From Halovenus marina (GTDB lineage Archaea; Halobacteriota; Halobacteria; Halobacteriales; Haloarculaceae): DNA of 64,000 nucleotides. Where the stretch lies: contig NZ_JBLKNZ010000001.1 in NCBI RefSeq assembly GCF_051414115.1, forward strand, positions 1,612,001 through 1,676,000, given 5' to 3'. The notes below the pieces were generated by a model. It was not told the origin of the DNA. It worked only from the letters and a program-made list of their open reading frames with translations, and made no database searches. This document shows positions 7,893 through 16,454 of the stretch, in pieces (positions within the stretch are counted from its first letter, which is position 1; each line of letters begins with the position of its first letter). Both the position numbers and the translations under genes were made by a program.

Positions 7893-8467
7893 TGCTCGTC
7901 GTGACGGACGAACAGCCGGTACTTCAGGTCGTCCTCCTTGAGTTCCTCCAGAATCCGCTCGACGAGAATCTCCTCGGGGTTGTGAAGCCCGTCGACGCGC
8001 GATTCCAGGTCCTCGAAGCTCTCGAAGGGCGTTCGCTTGCGCTGGTCGAGGATGTTGTTGCGGAGTTTCTTGCCGATCCCGGGCAGTAGATTCAACTGGT
8101 GGAGTCGCAGCGTGATCGGCTGTGCGTCGTTGTACACGTCGACGAACCGGTCCTCGTTTTCCTCGACCAGGTCCTCGATGACGTAGTCGAGTTCCGAAGT
8201 CGCGCCGCTGGGGAGGTCCTCGTATTCGATTTCGTTGACGCGGCCGACAAACGAGTCCTGGTAGATGTCGATCCGGTCGCCGATGGTGATGTCCTCGTCG
8301 CCGTCGACGATGAACTCGTACAGCCGAAACTGGTCGGTGTCGAGTGCGTACGCGAGCGGTTCCTTCTGGTACTGTGGGCGGTCGTCGTCACTCCGCCCGT
8401 GGGGCAACACGTCCAGTATGATCGCGTCCGGCTGGCCAGCAGAGTCGTCACGCTCGTCGTCGGTCAT
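7889..8467 (-). CDS. DUF655 family RNA-associated protein
   Basis: A 192-residue protein. After a short acidic head, residues 15-110 form an OB-like beta region (Y-A-L-D-T-D-Q-F-R-L-Y-E-F, then G-D-R-I-D-I-Y), and residues 120-170 hold a helix-hairpin-helix motif: L-L-P-G-I-G-K-K-L-R-N-N-I-L. HhH plus OB suggests nucleic-acid binding. DUF655 genes sit next to ksgA, rpoF and L21e across archaea, as here, implying a role in ribosome or RNA metabolism that remains uncharacterised. It overlaps ksgA by 4 nt and starts 42 nt after rpoF. Confidence 0.85.
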   Translation of the reverse strand: MTDDERDDSAGQPDAIILDVLPHGRSDDDRPQYQKEPLAYALDTDQFRLYEFIVDGDEDITIGDRIDIYQDSFVGRVNEIEYEDLPSGATSELDYVIEDLVEENEDRFVDVYNDAQPITLRLHQLNLLPGIGKKLRNNILDQRKRTPFESFEDLESRVDGLHNPEEILVERILEELKEDDLKYRLFVRHDEQ

Positions 8468-8509
8468 GTTCTGTGGATAAGAGGAGTGGTCACTTAAACG
8501 TGGGCCGCC

Positions 8510-8866
8510 CTACGCGTACTGCTTGACGACGTTGAGAATCTCGTCGAGTTCCTCGCCCGAGAGCGAGAACCGCTCCTGTGCGTACACCGCCCGGAGTTCG
8601 TCCCGGTCGAGTGGCTGCAGGTCCGCAATCTTGTAGGCCGTCTTCTCGTCGACCTTTTCGAGTTCCAGCAACTGCTCGACGAACTCCGCGGACTCCTCGG
8701 GCGTGAGGTTGGCGAACCGGTTGACGTGTTCGATGGCTCGCGCGAGTTCGTACCGCATCTCGCGTTCCTCGTCGGCCGCACGCTCGGCTTCGATGTCTTC
8801 GAGTACTGCCTTCGTCTGTGCAACCGTCAGATACTCCTCGTCCACTTTTTCCTTGAATATTGTCAT
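8510..8866 (-). CDS. rpoF: DNA-directed RNA polymerase subunit Rpo4 (RpoF)
   Basis: A 118-residue homologue of archaeal Rpo4/eukaryal Rpb4, which with Rpo7 forms the RNA polymerase stalk. It begins M-T-I-F-K-E-K-V-D-E-E-Y-L-T-V-A-Q, has the usual helical central part (N-R-F-A-N-L-T-P-E-E-S-A-E-F-V) and ends in an HRDC-like helical domain (I-A-D-L-Q-P-L-D-R-D-E-L-R-A-V). The length is standard. A 103-nt gap separates it from the ribosomal protein gene upstream, and an AT-rich stretch (about 8915-8945) there may provide its own promoter. Confidence 0.93.
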   Translation of the reverse strand: MTIFKEKVDEEYLTVAQTKAVLEDIEAERAADEEREMRYELARAIEHVNRFANLTPEESAEFVEQLLELEKVDEKTAYKIADLQPLDRDELRAVYAQERFSLSGEELDEILNVVKQYA

Positions 8867-8969
8867 CTTATCGACCCGGAGTGGTTCTCGCTTGTCGAAG
8901 CCTACACGACCAACCGAAAAATACCTTCGGAAACGGATTTTTTAGAAGCCGCGAATGTTCGCCCTCGAC

Positions 8970-9257
8970 TTACGCCTTCGTGATGTGGGCTGGCTTCGCG
9001 ATGAGTTTCTTTTCGACGCCGCCGTCGACGATTTCGACCTGATAGGCCTGTCCCTGTTTGCCGAGGACAGTGCCCGTCCGGCCGTTGAATCGTGGATGAA
9101 AGCGGCCTTCCTGCACGCTCGGGTCCAGGTCGAGATGGACGGTGTCGCCAGCCTCGAACTGCTCGACGGCCTGCTGTGGCGGCGACGTACCGCGCTCTCG
9201 GGGGTCGTTTTTCAGCTTGTTCCGCGTTCCTTTCTGTGGTCCGTGTGAGTTGGGCAT
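8970..9257 (-). CDS. rpl21e: 50S ribosomal protein L21e
   Basis: A 95-residue protein starting M-P-N-S-H-G-P-Q-K-G-T-R-N-K-L, the hallmark N-terminus of eL21. The KOW/SH3-like core follows (F-N-G-R-T-G-T-V-L-G-K-Q-G-Q-A-Y). This start is chosen over an upstream in-frame extension because the extension has no family similarity and a TATA box sits 29-35 nt before the ATG. eL21 binds 23S/5S rRNA in the large subunit. It is first in a run with rpoF, DUF655, ksgA and hemK2. Confidence 0.95.
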   Translation of the reverse strand: MPNSHGPQKGTRNKLKNDPRERGTSPPQQAVEQFEAGDTVHLDLDPSVQEGRFHPRFNGRTGTVLGKQGQAYQVEIVDGGVEKKLIAKPAHITKA

Positions 9258-9285
9258 TCGTATCACCTGATAGTTGACTTGCTGG

Positions 9286-9292
9286 TATAAAA
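9286..9292 (-). promoter_or_regulatory. TATA box for the L21e gene
   Basis: TTTTATA on the minus strand, 29-35 nt before the L21e start codon, at the right distance for a transcript with almost no leader. It lies in the 49-nt gap after the elongation factor gene. Confidence 0.6.
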
Positions 9293-9306
9293 CGTGCGTT
9301 CCGTCC

Positions 9307-9573
9307 TCAGAGGCGGCCGACGTCCTCGACAGAGACGCTCTCGACGTCCTCGACGTCGGCGAAGGCCTCCTCGACTGCCTCGGTGCCGCCAGCCTCGTCG
9401 GGGACGATGACCGTCGGGATGAGCGCAATCAGACCGAAGGCGACGTCGTCACGCTCGAATCCGTTGATCTGTGCGCCTTCGGGGAGTGACTCCCGTAGCC
9501 GCGTTTCGAGTTCGTCGAGGTCGACCTCCGGGCTCTGGGGCATGACCTTGATCGCAGCAGCTACCTTTCCCAT
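9307..9573 (-). CDS. ef1B: Translation elongation factor aEF-1 beta
   Basis: An 88-residue protein beginning M-G-K-V-A-A-A-I-K-V-M-P, with D-V-A-F-G-L-I-A-L in the core: the ferredoxin-like guanine-exchange domain of archaeal EF-1 beta. It catalyses GDP/GTP exchange on EF-1 alpha. The standard length of about 88-90 residues supports the internal ATG at 9573. It starts 2 nt after the stop of the zinc-finger micro-protein, so the two form a tight pair, an arrangement known from Haloferax. Confidence 0.93.
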   Translation of the reverse strand: MGKVAAAIKVMPQSPEVDLDELETRLRESLPEGAQINGFERDDVAFGLIALIPTVIVPDEAGGTEAVEEAFADVEDVESVSVEDVGRL

Positions 9574-9575
9574 CG

Positions 9576-9755
9576 TTATGGCCCCGTGAACCCGCAGTCC
9601 GGGCATTCGTACAGCGTGCTCTGCTTGCGACACGTCTCACAGCGATGGATCTGGTGGCCACACTCCGGGCACGCGAACGTCGCTGCGTTCGTGCCAGCGA
9701 TGTTGATGCCACACGAGATGCACTTCTGCGTATTGCGTTGCTGGCTCTCGCTCAT
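9576..9755 (-). CDS. C(P)XCG zinc-finger micro-protein (HVO_2753 family)
   Basis: A 59-residue protein with four C-x-x-C-type motifs: C-I-S-C-G, C-P-E-C-G, C-E-T-C-R and C-P-D-C-G, forming two zinc sites. Size, order of motifs and position next to EF-1 beta match the Haloferax volcanii micro-protein HVO_2753, which has been structurally studied and linked to biofilm formation and swarming. The start at 9755 (M-S-E-S-Q-Q-R-N) is preferred over one 45 nt upstream because it gives the family length. The molecular target is unknown; its pairing with EF-1 beta hints at translation. Confidence 0.9.
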   Translation of the reverse strand: MSESQQRNTQKCISCGINIAGTNAATFACPECGHQIHRCETCRKQSTLYECPDCGFTGP

Positions 9756-9844
9756 ACCAGCCCATTTCGCGGCAGCGGTTTTAACCCTTGTCAACTCCAT
9801 CGGCCGTCGAACGCTCGTCCCGATGGCTCATACACCCGGGAGTC

Positions 9845-10744
9845 TCACCGCGTTTCAGTTTCGTGGTCGGTACGGCCGACCACACTAGGATTCGAAAGCG
9901 CACTCGCTGTCGGTTCCCCGCTCTCCCACAGGTAAAATCCCTCGCCAGCGTCGAGTCCCGTCTTTCCTGCCTCGACCCGCTCGCGCAACACGCTGGGTGG
10001 GTCGAATCGCTCACCGACCGTGTCGGCGAGAAACTCGTACGTTTCGAGGCGTGCATCGAGGCCGACTCTGTCGGCGTGTTCGAGCGGGCGGTGGAGGTGT
10101 CCGTATCCGGATTCGAGCATCGTGTCGACGGCCTCGACGCGTCCGACACCCTCCTCGACCAGTCGCATGGCTTCGGCTTCGAGTGCAAGCGCGAGTCGGG
10201 TGGACGCACCGCCGACGGCGTCCCCGACGACGACCGAGTCGCAGTCGAGCGAGTCGAGAAACGACGACGCTCGGTCTATCGCCTCCTCGGCGGTCTGTTC
10301 GGTCGCGACGAGTTCGACGAACCGAGTGTCCGAGCGCTCGCGCACCCGGAAGCCGACAGCCCGGTCGGGGTGTCTGAGTCCGGCCGCAGCGGCCGTGATG
10401 GACCCCGTTTTTGTGGTGACCGCGATGAGCGTCTCGCGGTCGAGAAACGTCTCGATGTCGGCCACGCGACGCTGGCGTTCGTCGGTCCCCTCAGTGGCCG
10501 TTTCGATAACCAAGTCGGCCCCGTCGACGGCCGCCTCCAGGCCCGTCGTCGCCTCGACGCGGTCACCTACTCCGGCGGCCTCTGAGTCGGCCGTATCGTC
10601 TTCGATACGCTGTTGAATCCGGTCGACGCTGTCCATCACCACCGTCACGTCCGTATCGTGAACGCGAACGTCGTGTCCGGAACGTGCCGCCCGCTCGACG
10701 AGCAGGCGTCCCGCCGGTCCGGTTCCGAGTACTGAAACGTCCAT
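9845..10744 (-). CDS. 3-hydroxyacyl-CoA dehydrogenase-like protein with altered active site
   Basis: A 299-residue protein with an N-terminal Rossmann fold (V-L-G-T-G-P-A-G-R-L-L at 5-15) and the helical C-terminal domain of 3-hydroxyacyl-CoA dehydrogenases. In active enzymes the catalytic His lies in G-x-H-F-F-N-P; here the segment reads G-F-R-V-R-E-R, so Arg133 replaces His and the N-P turn is missing. The usual Ser/Asn stretch before it is T-T-K-T-G-S-I. It may be catalytically dead, act on other hydroxyacids, or bind NAD as a sensor. No beta-oxidation partner adjoins it. Confidence 0.75.
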   Translation of the reverse strand: MDVSVLGTGPAGRLLVERAARSGHDVRVHDTDVTVVMDSVDRIQQRIEDDTADSEAAGVGDRVEATTGLEAAVDGADLVIETATEGTDERQRRVADIETFLDRETLIAVTTKTGSITAAAAGLRHPDRAVGFRVRERSDTRFVELVATEQTAEEAIDRASSFLDSLDCDSVVVGDAVGGASTRLALALEAEAMRLVEEGVGRVEAVDTMLESGYGHLHRPLEHADRVGLDARLETYEFLADTVGERFDPPSVLRERVEAGKTGLDAGEGFYLWESGEPTASALSNPSVVGRTDHETETR

Positions 10745-10824
10745 GCCTGTTCACCGTAGTCGAGCGAGTTAGTGATTTGGGGTGGGCGAAAGGTGGTCTC
10801 CATCAGCGGACGTTGTCGACGTCG

Positions 10825-11568
10825 TCAGTCCGCCGATGTCGTCGACTGCGAGGCCGTGTCGCTCACAGACCGGTAGCCAGTCAGTCCGATCAGACCGAAT
10901 CCGACCTTCGCGACCACGTCGAGATAGGAGACGACGAGCGCTGTCGTCTCCACGTTCATCAGTCCGAGACCAGCGGGAGCCAGAGCCCAGATGACCGGAT
11001 AGACGAGCCACAGGACCACCAGAAACGAGCGGTGTTTCTGAAAGGTCACGAGTGCAGCACCGCCGATGCCGCCAGCGGCTTCGCCATCGCGTGCCGCGCT
11101 CTCGATGCCGCCACCGCGTGCTGCGTCTTCGAAGTCGTCGTACGCGTAGTAGACGACGCCAGCGAAGGTGACCGACCCGGCGAGAAAGCCAAGCCAGCCC
11201 AGCGGTCCCGAGAGCATCGCGCCAGCGAATCCGAAGGCGATAGTGAGCCCCATCAACGCGATCGAGCGGTATATCGTCGACATCGCCACGCCAGCGAAGA
11301 GTCCGAGATAGAGCACGTGGATCGGCGTCGTCAGAAGCCAGTCCACGTAGCGCGGCAGGAAGACCGGATCGCCGCTCTGTGAGGTTAGCTCCCCGAACCC
11401 GAGCGCCATGAGCGCGTACGCGACCGCCGCGATGAGCGGAACGGCGACCAGAAGCGCGTACCGACGCCGTTGACGGTCGGGGACGTATCGGGAGCCGTAT
11501 CCCAGCACAAGCGTCCCGAGTAGCATCCCAACCGCGCCGAGTCCGAACCACGTTTCGAGCGTCGCCAT
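10825..11568 (-). CDS. sop2: Sensory rhodopsin, SRII type, with long E-F loop
   Basis: A 247-residue seven-helix microbial rhodopsin in the archaeal membrane. Helix C has R73-Y-V-D76-W-x-x-T-T-P (counter-ion Asp76); the position of the bacteriorhodopsin proton donor is Tyr87, so it is not a proton pump. Helix F has Y190-P; helix G has Asp217 and the retinal-binding Lys221. The A-G-F-A-G-A-M segment matches SRII rather than SRI. Unusual: Ala220 stands where Natronomonas SRII has the signalling Thr204, and the E-F loop (about 146-182) is Gly/Ala-rich and about 15 residues longer. The ATG at 11568 overlaps the transducer stop by one base, so the pair is co-expressed for phototaxis. Confidence 0.9.
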   Translation of the reverse strand: MATLETWFGLGAVGMLLGTLVLGYGSRYVPDRQRRRYALLVAVPLIAAVAYALMALGFGELTSQSGDPVFLPRYVDWLLTTPIHVLYLGLFAGVAMSTIYRSIALMGLTIAFGFAGAMLSGPLGWLGFLAGSVTFAGVVYYAYDDFEDAARGGGIESAARDGEAAGGIGGAALVTFQKHRSFLVVLWLVYPVIWALAPAGLGLMNVETTALVVSYLDVVAKVGFGLIGLTGYRSVSDTASQSTTSAD

Positions 11569-13889
11569 CACTCGTCACCTCCCATAGACGCGGCCGAACT
11601 CTGGTCGAACGCGTCGGACCCTCCGACCGCCCCGGTTCCGGCCGCATCACTCTTGACCGTGAATCGATCGAGCAAGTCCTGCAGCGCCCGTGCGTTCTCT
11701 CTGAGTTCGTCCGCCGAGGTCGACACCTCGTCGATCGACTCGGTCTGTGCTTCGGCCGCGTTCGCTACGCGGTCGGCTTCAGAAGCGGTCTGCTGACTGA
11801 TCTCGGTAAGTTCGTCGATGACGCCCATCACGGACTGTGCCGCGTCGGCCTGCTCGGCGGTCGCGTCGTCTATCTCCTGAATCCCGACATCGACCTCCTC
11901 GGTGTACTCGACGATGCGTTCGAGCGCCTCGATGGCCTCCTCGACTGTCTCGGTTCCGGTCGTAATGCGCTCGCTTGTCTCCTCCATCGTCTCGACTGTC
12001 TCACCCGCCTGACTCTGGATCCGCTCGATCCGCGTCTCGATGTCGCCCGCGGCGTCTTTGGTCTCCTCGGCGAGGTTCTTGATCTCGTCTGCGACGACGG
12101 CGAAGCCGTCACCGTCCGCGTCCGCGTGGGCCGCTTCGATAGAGGCGTTCAGTGCGAGCATGTTCGTCTGCTCGACAATCTCTGTTATGAGGTCGACGAT
12201 TTCACCGATTTCGTCGAGATCCTCCGCGAGTTCGGTTATCTCAGAGACCGTCTCGTCAGTCTCTGCGTCGATTGCGTTCATCTCCTCGATGGCCTCCCGG
12301 GCGGCCTCGCGTCCGGTCTCACCGACCTCTGCGGCCGCCTGTGAGGTGTCTGCGACCTGCTGGGCCGAGGCCGCGACCTCCTCTGCAGTCGCCGAGAGCC
12401 CCTCCATGTCGTTTGCCGCGTCCTGGAGTTGCTGGTTCTGTCGCGACGCGCTCTCGAATATCTCCTGTATGGAGTCACGAACGTCGCGGCTGGCAGACTC
12501 GACCTGGTCGGCGTTCGATCCGGCCTGTTCGCTGGCCGCCAACACACTCTGTGCGAACGACTGGGTAGTCGAGATAATCTCCTCTAATGCGTCGAGCGTG
12601 CTGTTTATCTCCTCGCCGACCACCTGCATCGACTCGTTGTCGCTCTGGGGGTCGACGCGACGGGTCAGGTCACCGGCCGCGGCGTCGCTCAACACGTCGC
12701 GGTACTCAGTGACCTTCCGTTCGAGTTCCTCGTTCACTTCCTTCACCGATTCGCGTTCCTCTATCGCTTCCTCGCGGGCGCGTTCCGCCTCCTCGCGGGC
12801 CTGTTCTGCGTCCTCGATACTCTCTCTGAGTGAGGTCCGCATCTGGTCGAAGGAATCGTAGAGCGTGCCGAACTCGTCACTGCGAGACGTGGACAGGTCG
12901 ACATCGAGGTTCCCCTCGCCCATCTCCCGTGCCCGCTCTGAGATCCGACGGAGGGACGTGATAGTGTTCGTCCCGACGGTGACACCCACCAGTCCGAGGT
13001 TGATGACTGCAAACAAGAGCAATCCGATCAGATCTGAGTTGATCTGGTTGGCAAGCACAAACGCCTTCTCCTTATCTGAATGGACCATCACCGTCCAGTC
13101 GTTGACACCCATTCGCGACAGCCCCATCACCTCATCGTTCATCTCCATGAAGGAACTCTCACCGGGCGACAGCGAGTCGAGCATCCCCATCTCGCGATGG
13201 TCGGCGAGGATCATGCTCGTGTTTGGATGTGCAACGAACTGACCGCCGTCGTTGACCACGACGGTGTAGGTGTCAGACTGCTGGTCACCGATGGTCTGTG
13301 CGCGCTCTTGCAGGTCAGTCATGTACACGAGCACGCCGTTCTCGTCGCCGGGGACCGGGGAGAGCACAGCGATTATCGGATGGTCCGCTATCGGCACAGT
13401 GAACGGTTCGGTGACGTGGGTGTCGTGTGGCCCAGAGAAATCCGGCGGATTCGTCGCGAACGCGGCCCCTTGGTCTGCCGGATTCACACCGACGAAGGAT
13501 TCGTTCGAACTGGCGACAATCTGTGACTGTTCGGTGTCGACATAATGAACCGCGGCGACATCCGTGGAGACGCGGTCGGTTTCGACGAGGGTCTCGAGAT
13601 AGTCGCTCGTCGCTTGGGGGTCGTCGGTGTCGAGCGCTGGCGACGCCGACGTCGCTCGGACGCTCCGCTCGGTGTTCTCGACCCAGCTTTCGAGTTCGCT
13701 CGCTTGCGTTTCGGCGTCCCCGGTCAGGTCTGTCTCGACATCGTCTTCGAGCGTTCCAGTGGCCTGAACGCTGATGACAAGTCCGAAACACACCAGCACG
13801 ACGATGGCGAAGGACAGAGCCACACCGAGTCGCGCCGCATAGCTCTCCTCCACGAACGATGGGAGAAAGGACTGTCCCTTCTGTGACAT
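11568..13889 (-). CDS. htr2: Phototaxis transducer HtrII-like methyl-accepting protein
   Basis: A 773-residue chemoreceptor. TM1 is about 19-43, a large extracytoplasmic Cache-like domain spans about 45-285 (containing Y-T-V-V-V-N-D-G-G-Q-F), TM2 about 287-312, a HAMP domain from S-L-R-R-I-S-E-R-A-R, a coiled coil, a second HAMP, and the long signalling hairpin with tip E-Q-T-N-M-L-A-L-N-A-S-I-E-A-A and F-A-V-V-A-D-E-I. Glu/Gln pairs suitable for methylation flank it. The big outer domain is as in Halobacterium HtrII, which also senses serine, so dual light and chemical sensing is possible. It is transcribed ahead of its rhodopsin. Confidence 0.92.
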   Translation of the reverse strand: MSQKGQSFLPSFVEESYAARLGVALSFAIVVLVCFGLVISVQATGTLEDDVETDLTGDAETQASELESWVENTERSVRATSASPALDTDDPQATSDYLETLVETDRVSTDVAAVHYVDTEQSQIVASSNESFVGVNPADQGAAFATNPPDFSGPHDTHVTEPFTVPIADHPIIAVLSPVPGDENGVLVYMTDLQERAQTIGDQQSDTYTVVVNDGGQFVAHPNTSMILADHREMGMLDSLSPGESSFMEMNDEVMGLSRMGVNDWTVMVHSDKEKAFVLANQINSDLIGLLLFAVINLGLVGVTVGTNTITSLRRISERAREMGEGNLDVDLSTSRSDEFGTLYDSFDQMRTSLRESIEDAEQAREEAERAREEAIEERESVKEVNEELERKVTEYRDVLSDAAAGDLTRRVDPQSDNESMQVVGEEINSTLDALEEIISTTQSFAQSVLAASEQAGSNADQVESASRDVRDSIQEIFESASRQNQQLQDAANDMEGLSATAEEVAASAQQVADTSQAAAEVGETGREAAREAIEEMNAIDAETDETVSEITELAEDLDEIGEIVDLITEIVEQTNMLALNASIEAAHADADGDGFAVVADEIKNLAEETKDAAGDIETRIERIQSQAGETVETMEETSERITTGTETVEEAIEALERIVEYTEEVDVGIQEIDDATAEQADAAQSVMGVIDELTEISQQTASEADRVANAAEAQTESIDEVSTSADELRENARALQDLLDRFTVKSDAAGTGAVGGSDAFDQSSAASMGGDE

Positions 13890-14065
13890 GGCCGTGATTA
13901 CGACTGGGAGTACTTGAACGGTACAGGCTAGCTTTCACTGGTGATAATCACAGTCCCCCAGTTCCACGACAAAGTGGCTGACGACGGGAACGAACGCAAT
14001 CGTGACATACTTGCAACAAAAAGAGTAATAACTGTTTGTCGACAAGCGTACATGAATTGCGCGAG

Positions 14066-15571
14066 ATGACTCCGACAGAATCGAGCGAGCGCGATGGTGA
14101 CGGCGACGAGGAAACAGCACACGTTCGCTCCTTTCTCATCGACTGTCTCGACGACCCCGGACAGGGAAAGGAACGGCTTCCGTATCTGGTGAGTTTGCTC
14201 GAATCGGAGGAGCGCTCGATACGGTTTACCGCCGCGATAACCTGCTGTCTCGTCGCGATCGAGGCTGACGACGACGAGATAAACGAGTATCTGGTTCGGC
14301 GGATGAGCGACCGTCTGGGTGAGGAAGCGTCGCTCGAACTGACGACGGCGCTCGACTATCTCTCCTCGCTCTATGTCGACCAGGTCGAACAGTTGCTCGA
14401 AGAGATTGAAGCCGAACGAGGGGATATCCCCCTGCCCGAGGTCGGAAACTTCACGCGCGAACACTACTACAGCCGCGATTACAGCCGCGAAGGCGTGGGT
14501 CGAACGCAGGTCGCTTCGACTGACGAAGACGACCCACGACAGACGTACGCGGACAGACTGAAAGAAGAACGCGACGAACGCGAACGAGAGCGCGACAGGG
14601 AGCTTGAGAGCGACGACAAAGCAGAGACCGGCACGGAGGAGGCTGCAGACGAGGGTGGCGGGCCAGCGTGGGGCGAAGAGTTCGAGAACAACCCGGAGGC
14701 GATGCTTCGCCGGACGACCGAAGTGTCGACGATTGCTGTCAGGAGTCGCTTCGACGAACTACACGTCCGCGGCGACCATCGCCGGAGCCGATACGCCGAC
14801 ACCTACGAGGCGCTCGTCGGTGGCGGGAGCGAGGAACAGGCCGTCTCGCTTCGGTTGCTCCACCGTCCGGAGCGAACTGATTCGGTTCCCGTGTTCGAGG
14901 GGGAACTCGAATCGCAGATCAGCGAGTGGGCGACGCTCGACTCGCATCCGCAGGTCGTGTCAGTGCTCGACTGGGGGCTCGAACCTCAGCCGTGGGTCGT
15001 CACCCCATTCAGTGCCGACACGCTGTCGAATCGGGACCCGGCCGACATCGGCCCCGGACTCGACATTGCCCGAAAGCTTGCTAATGCGCTCGCGCATCTC
15101 CACACGAGCGACCTCGTTCACGGCGGGATAGATCCGGGAAACGTCGTCGTCCCCGGCGAATCGATGGCCGAGACGGTGACGCACGAACTGATGCTCGACA
15201 ACGTGGGCCTGATGAACGTCTACAGACACCACTTCCCACCATCGCAGTGTCTCGACCCGCGCTTTGCCGCACCAGAGTACTACAACGACCAGTTCGGCCG
15301 GATCGACCACTCGACCGACATCTACCAACTCGGGGCGGTCTGTTATCGGCTGTTCACCGGGCGGCCACCCCACACAGGTGATTTCGAGCGCGTCCGCGCC
15401 GCGGTGCTCGAAAGCATCCCGCCGCCGCCGAGCACCGTCGCGGACGTTCCCGAGCAACTCGACGACCTGGTGATGAAGGCGATGGCAAAGCAAAAGCTCC
15501 GGCGCTACGAGACTGCCGAGCAGTTTCAGCAGGAACTAACAAGTCTGGCCGAGAAACACAGCGATACCTGA
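14066..15571 (+). CDS. HEAT-like/pseudokinase fusion protein
   Basis: A 501-residue protein. Residues about 20-120 are helical HEAT-like repeats, 155-215 a highly charged E/R/D linker, and 225-490 a protein-kinase-like domain with A-P-E-Y-Y (about 401), D-I-Y-Q-L-G and L-F-T-G-R-P-P. Catalytic residues are missing: the beta-3 Lys is Arg (V-S-L-R-L-L), the HRD loop reads H-G-G-I-D-P-G-N (about 352-359), and DFG reads L-D-N-V-G. It is therefore probably a pseudokinase scaffold or nucleotide sensor. The ATG at 14066 is preferred to a TTG 30 nt upstream. A membrane protein gene starts 19 nt downstream, suggesting a complex at the membrane. Confidence 0.75.
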   Translation: MTPTESSERDGDGDEETAHVRSFLIDCLDDPGQGKERLPYLVSLLESEERSIRFTAAITCCLVAIEADDDEINEYLVRRMSDRLGEEASLELTTALDYLSSLYVDQVEQLLEEIEAERGDIPLPEVGNFTREHYYSRDYSREGVGRTQVASTDEDDPRQTYADRLKEERDERERERDRELESDDKAETGTEEAADEGGGPAWGEEFENNPEAMLRRTTEVSTIAVRSRFDELHVRGDHRRSRYADTYEALVGGGSEEQAVSLRLLHRPERTDSVPVFEGELESQISEWATLDSHPQVVSVLDWGLEPQPWVVTPFSADTLSNRDPADIGPGLDIARKLANALAHLHTSDLVHGGIDPGNVVVPGESMAETVTHELMLDNVGLMNVYRHHFPPSQCLDPRFAAPEYYNDQFGRIDHSTDIYQLGAVCYRLFTGRPPHTGDFERVRAAVLESIPPPPSTVADVPEQLDDLVMKAMAKQKLRRYETAEQFQQELTSLAEKHSDT

Positions 15572-15590
15572 CTCGGTGGAGCGTGATTCG

Positions 15591-16340
15591 ATGACAACAA
15601 TCGAAGTCGGCGGCTCCGAACTCGAATTCGGCCTGTTCCTCGTCGAGGACAACCCGAGTCTGACCTTCCTGCTGTTTATCGCATTCGTCCTCATCAGCGT
15701 TCTCGGACTCCGGTTTTCCTACTACGCGTGGCGAAACAGACGACAGGCCGACGTGGCCCTCCAGCGCGGCATCTGGCGCTATCTCCAGTACATCGGAATC
15801 TTTGCCGCGCTGTACGGCGGGGTCGGCGTCCTCGAAATCGTCAGCTCCATTTCGGTTCCGGCGAGTGACTCACTGTTGCTCGCCTGTACGCTGCTGCTCG
15901 CCTTCGCACTCCGTCAGGTGTATCTCGCGGCAAACGCAGGCGACCAGTCCGCGTCGCTGTACGCCTACGAGCGTGTCGTCCGTGTCGTCTTCGTGCTCGC
16001 CGTGGTCGTGTACGCGCTCGCGGTGACAGCCGTCGGGCAAACTGATCTGTCGGCGGCCCTGCTCGGCGGGAGCGCTCTGGCCTACGTCGGCTACGGGATG
16101 GTGTACTTCTACGACCAGACCGAGCGGACGCGACTGCAGGGCACGATGCTCGACTCGCTGTTGCGACATCTACTCCCGATCCTTACCTTTGCGTCGCTCA
16201 TCGGTATCGTGGCAATCGCGGTCCCCTTCGGTCTCGAACGCGTCGTCGTTATGCACGTTCAGGTGGTGTTCATCATCATGACCGCCACCGGATTCATGAC
16301 TGCGACGGTCAAACTCCGGCAGACACTGGCCGGGCTGTGA
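15591..16340 (+). CDS. Multipass membrane protein of unknown function (about 7 TM)
   Basis: A 249-residue protein with about seven hydrophobic segments, first L-T-F-L-L-F-I-A-F-V-L-I-S-V-L-G and last a G-I-V-A-I-A-V-P-F and V-F-I-I-M-T-A pair. A GGTGGAG ribosome site about 10 nt before the ATG at 15591 decides the start over an upstream GTG. No family is recognised with confidence. It has no visible retinal Lys motif or substrate motif. It sits between the pseudokinase gene and the copper ATPase, all on one strand, so an accessory role in signalling or metal transport is conceivable but unproven. Confidence 0.7.
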   Translation: MTTIEVGGSELEFGLFLVEDNPSLTFLLFIAFVLISVLGLRFSYYAWRNRRQADVALQRGIWRYLQYIGIFAALYGGVGVLEIVSSISVPASDSLLLACTLLLAFALRQVYLAANAGDQSASLYAYERVVRVVFVLAVVVYALAVTAVGQTDLSAALLGGSALAYVGYGMVYFYDQTERTRLQGTMLDSLLRHLLPILTFASLIGIVAIAVPFGLERVVVMHVQVVFIIMTATGFMTATVKLRQTLAGL

Positions 16341-16454
16341 CCGGACTGCGCGAAACCAACAGCGTATTGCCGTTTCGTCACAAAGCTGTCTAGCAATTCC
16401 GCCCTGTGAATCGCCACATGAGGAAAACACGAACTCACAGCCGAGGTGACGGCG

